From the NCBI GenBank assembly GCA_023415545.1, contig JAEZKJ010000170.1:1-33151 (forward strand): a DNA stretch of 33,151 bases, in the 5' to 3' direction. Numbering within the stretch: position 1 is the first letter of the stretch; each line of letters starts with the position of its first letter. Position numbers and translations under genes: made by a program. The DNA is from Bacteroidota bacterium. GTDB taxonomy: Bacteria; Bacteroidota; Bacteroidia; Bacteroidales; Bacteroidaceae. Of this stretch, positions 32,562-33,151 are shown in pieces. The notes under the pieces are model-generated. The model saw nothing but the letters and a program-made list of their open reading frames with translations, was not told the DNA's origin and ran no database searches.

Positions 32562-33151
32562 ATGTTACAGTCAATCTATATACAAAATTATGCTTTGATA
32601 GATACGTTGGATATCAATTTCAACACAGGTTTCTCGGTAATAACCGGTGAAACGGGTGCTGGAAAATCAATCATATTAGGTGCCATCGGACTGCTTCTTG
32701 GTCAAAGAGCAGATATCAAAGCGATAAAAAATGGTGAAACAAAGTGTATAGTTGAAGCAAAATTTAATATATCATCATGCGACATGGAGTCATTCTTCAA
32801 GGAAAAAGAACTTGAGTTTGATCCAAATGAGTGTATTATACGTCGTGAACTTTATGCCAGTGGAAAAAGTCGCGGATTTATCAATGACTCCCCTGCCTCA
32901 TTGTCACAGATGCGTGAACTTGGTGAGCAACTGATCGATGTGCATAGTCAACATCAAAATATGTTGCTTAACAATGAGGAGTTCCAATTGAATGTTCTTG
33001 ATATTATTGCCAACGATGAGAAAGAGCTTTCAAAATATGTTGATATATATCAGCAATATAGAGAGGCTTCAAAAAAGGTTGCCGATACTATAGCCAAAGC
33101 AGAAAAGAGCAAAGCTGACGAGGATTATATTCGTTTTCAACTTCAGCAACT
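32562..33151 (+). CDS. recN: DNA repair protein RecN (partial, 3' end missing)
   Basis: The first 196 residues are present. They start MLQSIYIQNYALIDTLDINF and contain Walker A GETGAGKS at 29-36, the IIRREL...GKSRGFIND segment and VDVHSQHQN-like HSQHQNMLL, all typical of RecN, an SMC-like ATPase in double-strand break repair. The start of the coiled coil is visible at the end. The ATG follows coaBC by 6 bases, so it is co-transcribed. The frame is open at the window edge. Confidence 0.95.
   Translation, partial: MLQSIYIQNYALIDTLDINFNTGFSVITGETGAGKSIILGAIGLLLGQRADIKAIKNGETKCIVEAKFNISSCDMESFFKEKELEFDPNECIIRRELYASGKSRGFINDSPASLSQMRELGEQLIDVHSQHQNMLLNNEEFQLNVLDIIANDEKELSKYVDIYQQYREASKKVADTIAKAEKSKADEDYIRFQLQQ

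Overview
The window is chromosomal DNA of a low-GC member of the Bacteroidales (Bacteroidota). The evidence is the gene families (Rho with a long Lys/Glu/Asn-rich insert, UPF0371/DUF1846, DUF3127, DUF3788, DUF3805/DUF3806, GH115), the dnaN - exonuclease - coaBC - recN gene order, and repeated matches to the Bacteroidota promoter (-33 TTG/TTTG, -7 TAnnTTTG) with almost no Shine-Dalgarno sequences. I see no insertion sequence, phage gene, integrase or CRISPR array. Genus cannot be fixed from this sequence alone.

Layout. 1-793 (-): start of a lipoprotein with a CxxCH motif, cut by the window edge. 1052-2515 (+): UPF0371/DUF1846 protein. 2621-3121 (-): DinB-like protein. 3443-5959 (-): secreted GH115 alpha-glucuronidase. 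6124-6651 (+): GNAT acetyltransferase. 6717-7178 (-): small lipoprotein. 7375-7447 (-): tRNA-Lys(UUU) with terminator. 7612-8226 (+): PAP2 membrane phosphatase. 8585-11428 (+): four-gene operon of ABC ATPase, permease, YtrA-type GntR regulator and a membrane-anchored protein, with a probable operator over its own transcription start. 11583-11996 (+): DUF3788 protein. 16035-12219 (-): operon of MBL-fold hydrolase, VOC protein, DUF3805/3806 protein and Uup-like ABC-F ATPase. 22157-16132 (-): six-gene tripartite efflux operon (TolC, HlyD/MFP, two ATPases, two ABC-2 permeases). 23485-22295 (-): exported transglutaminase-like protein. 23957-23580 (-): RidA. 24344-26380 (+): rho with a long structured leader. 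26855-26481 (-): DUF3127 OB-fold protein. 27294-28634 (+): nhaA with a long, possibly structured leader. 28792-29229 (+): PepSY-like protein. 29444-33151 (+): dnaN, DnaQ-like exonuclease, coaBC and the start of recN.

How the parts work together. The efflux operon encodes a complete route from inner-membrane ABC transporter through a lipid-anchored adaptor to an outer-membrane channel; two adjacent dyads lie just upstream. The YtrA-type operon looks self-regulated. The dnaN-recN cluster combines the replication clamp, a proofreading-type exonuclease, CoA synthesis and DNA repair. The most promising undescribed signals are non-coding: a candidate three-way-junction RNA between a strong promoter and nhaA (about 26984-27170), a nested 5' stem in the rho leader, and a 72-nt hairpin after nhaA.
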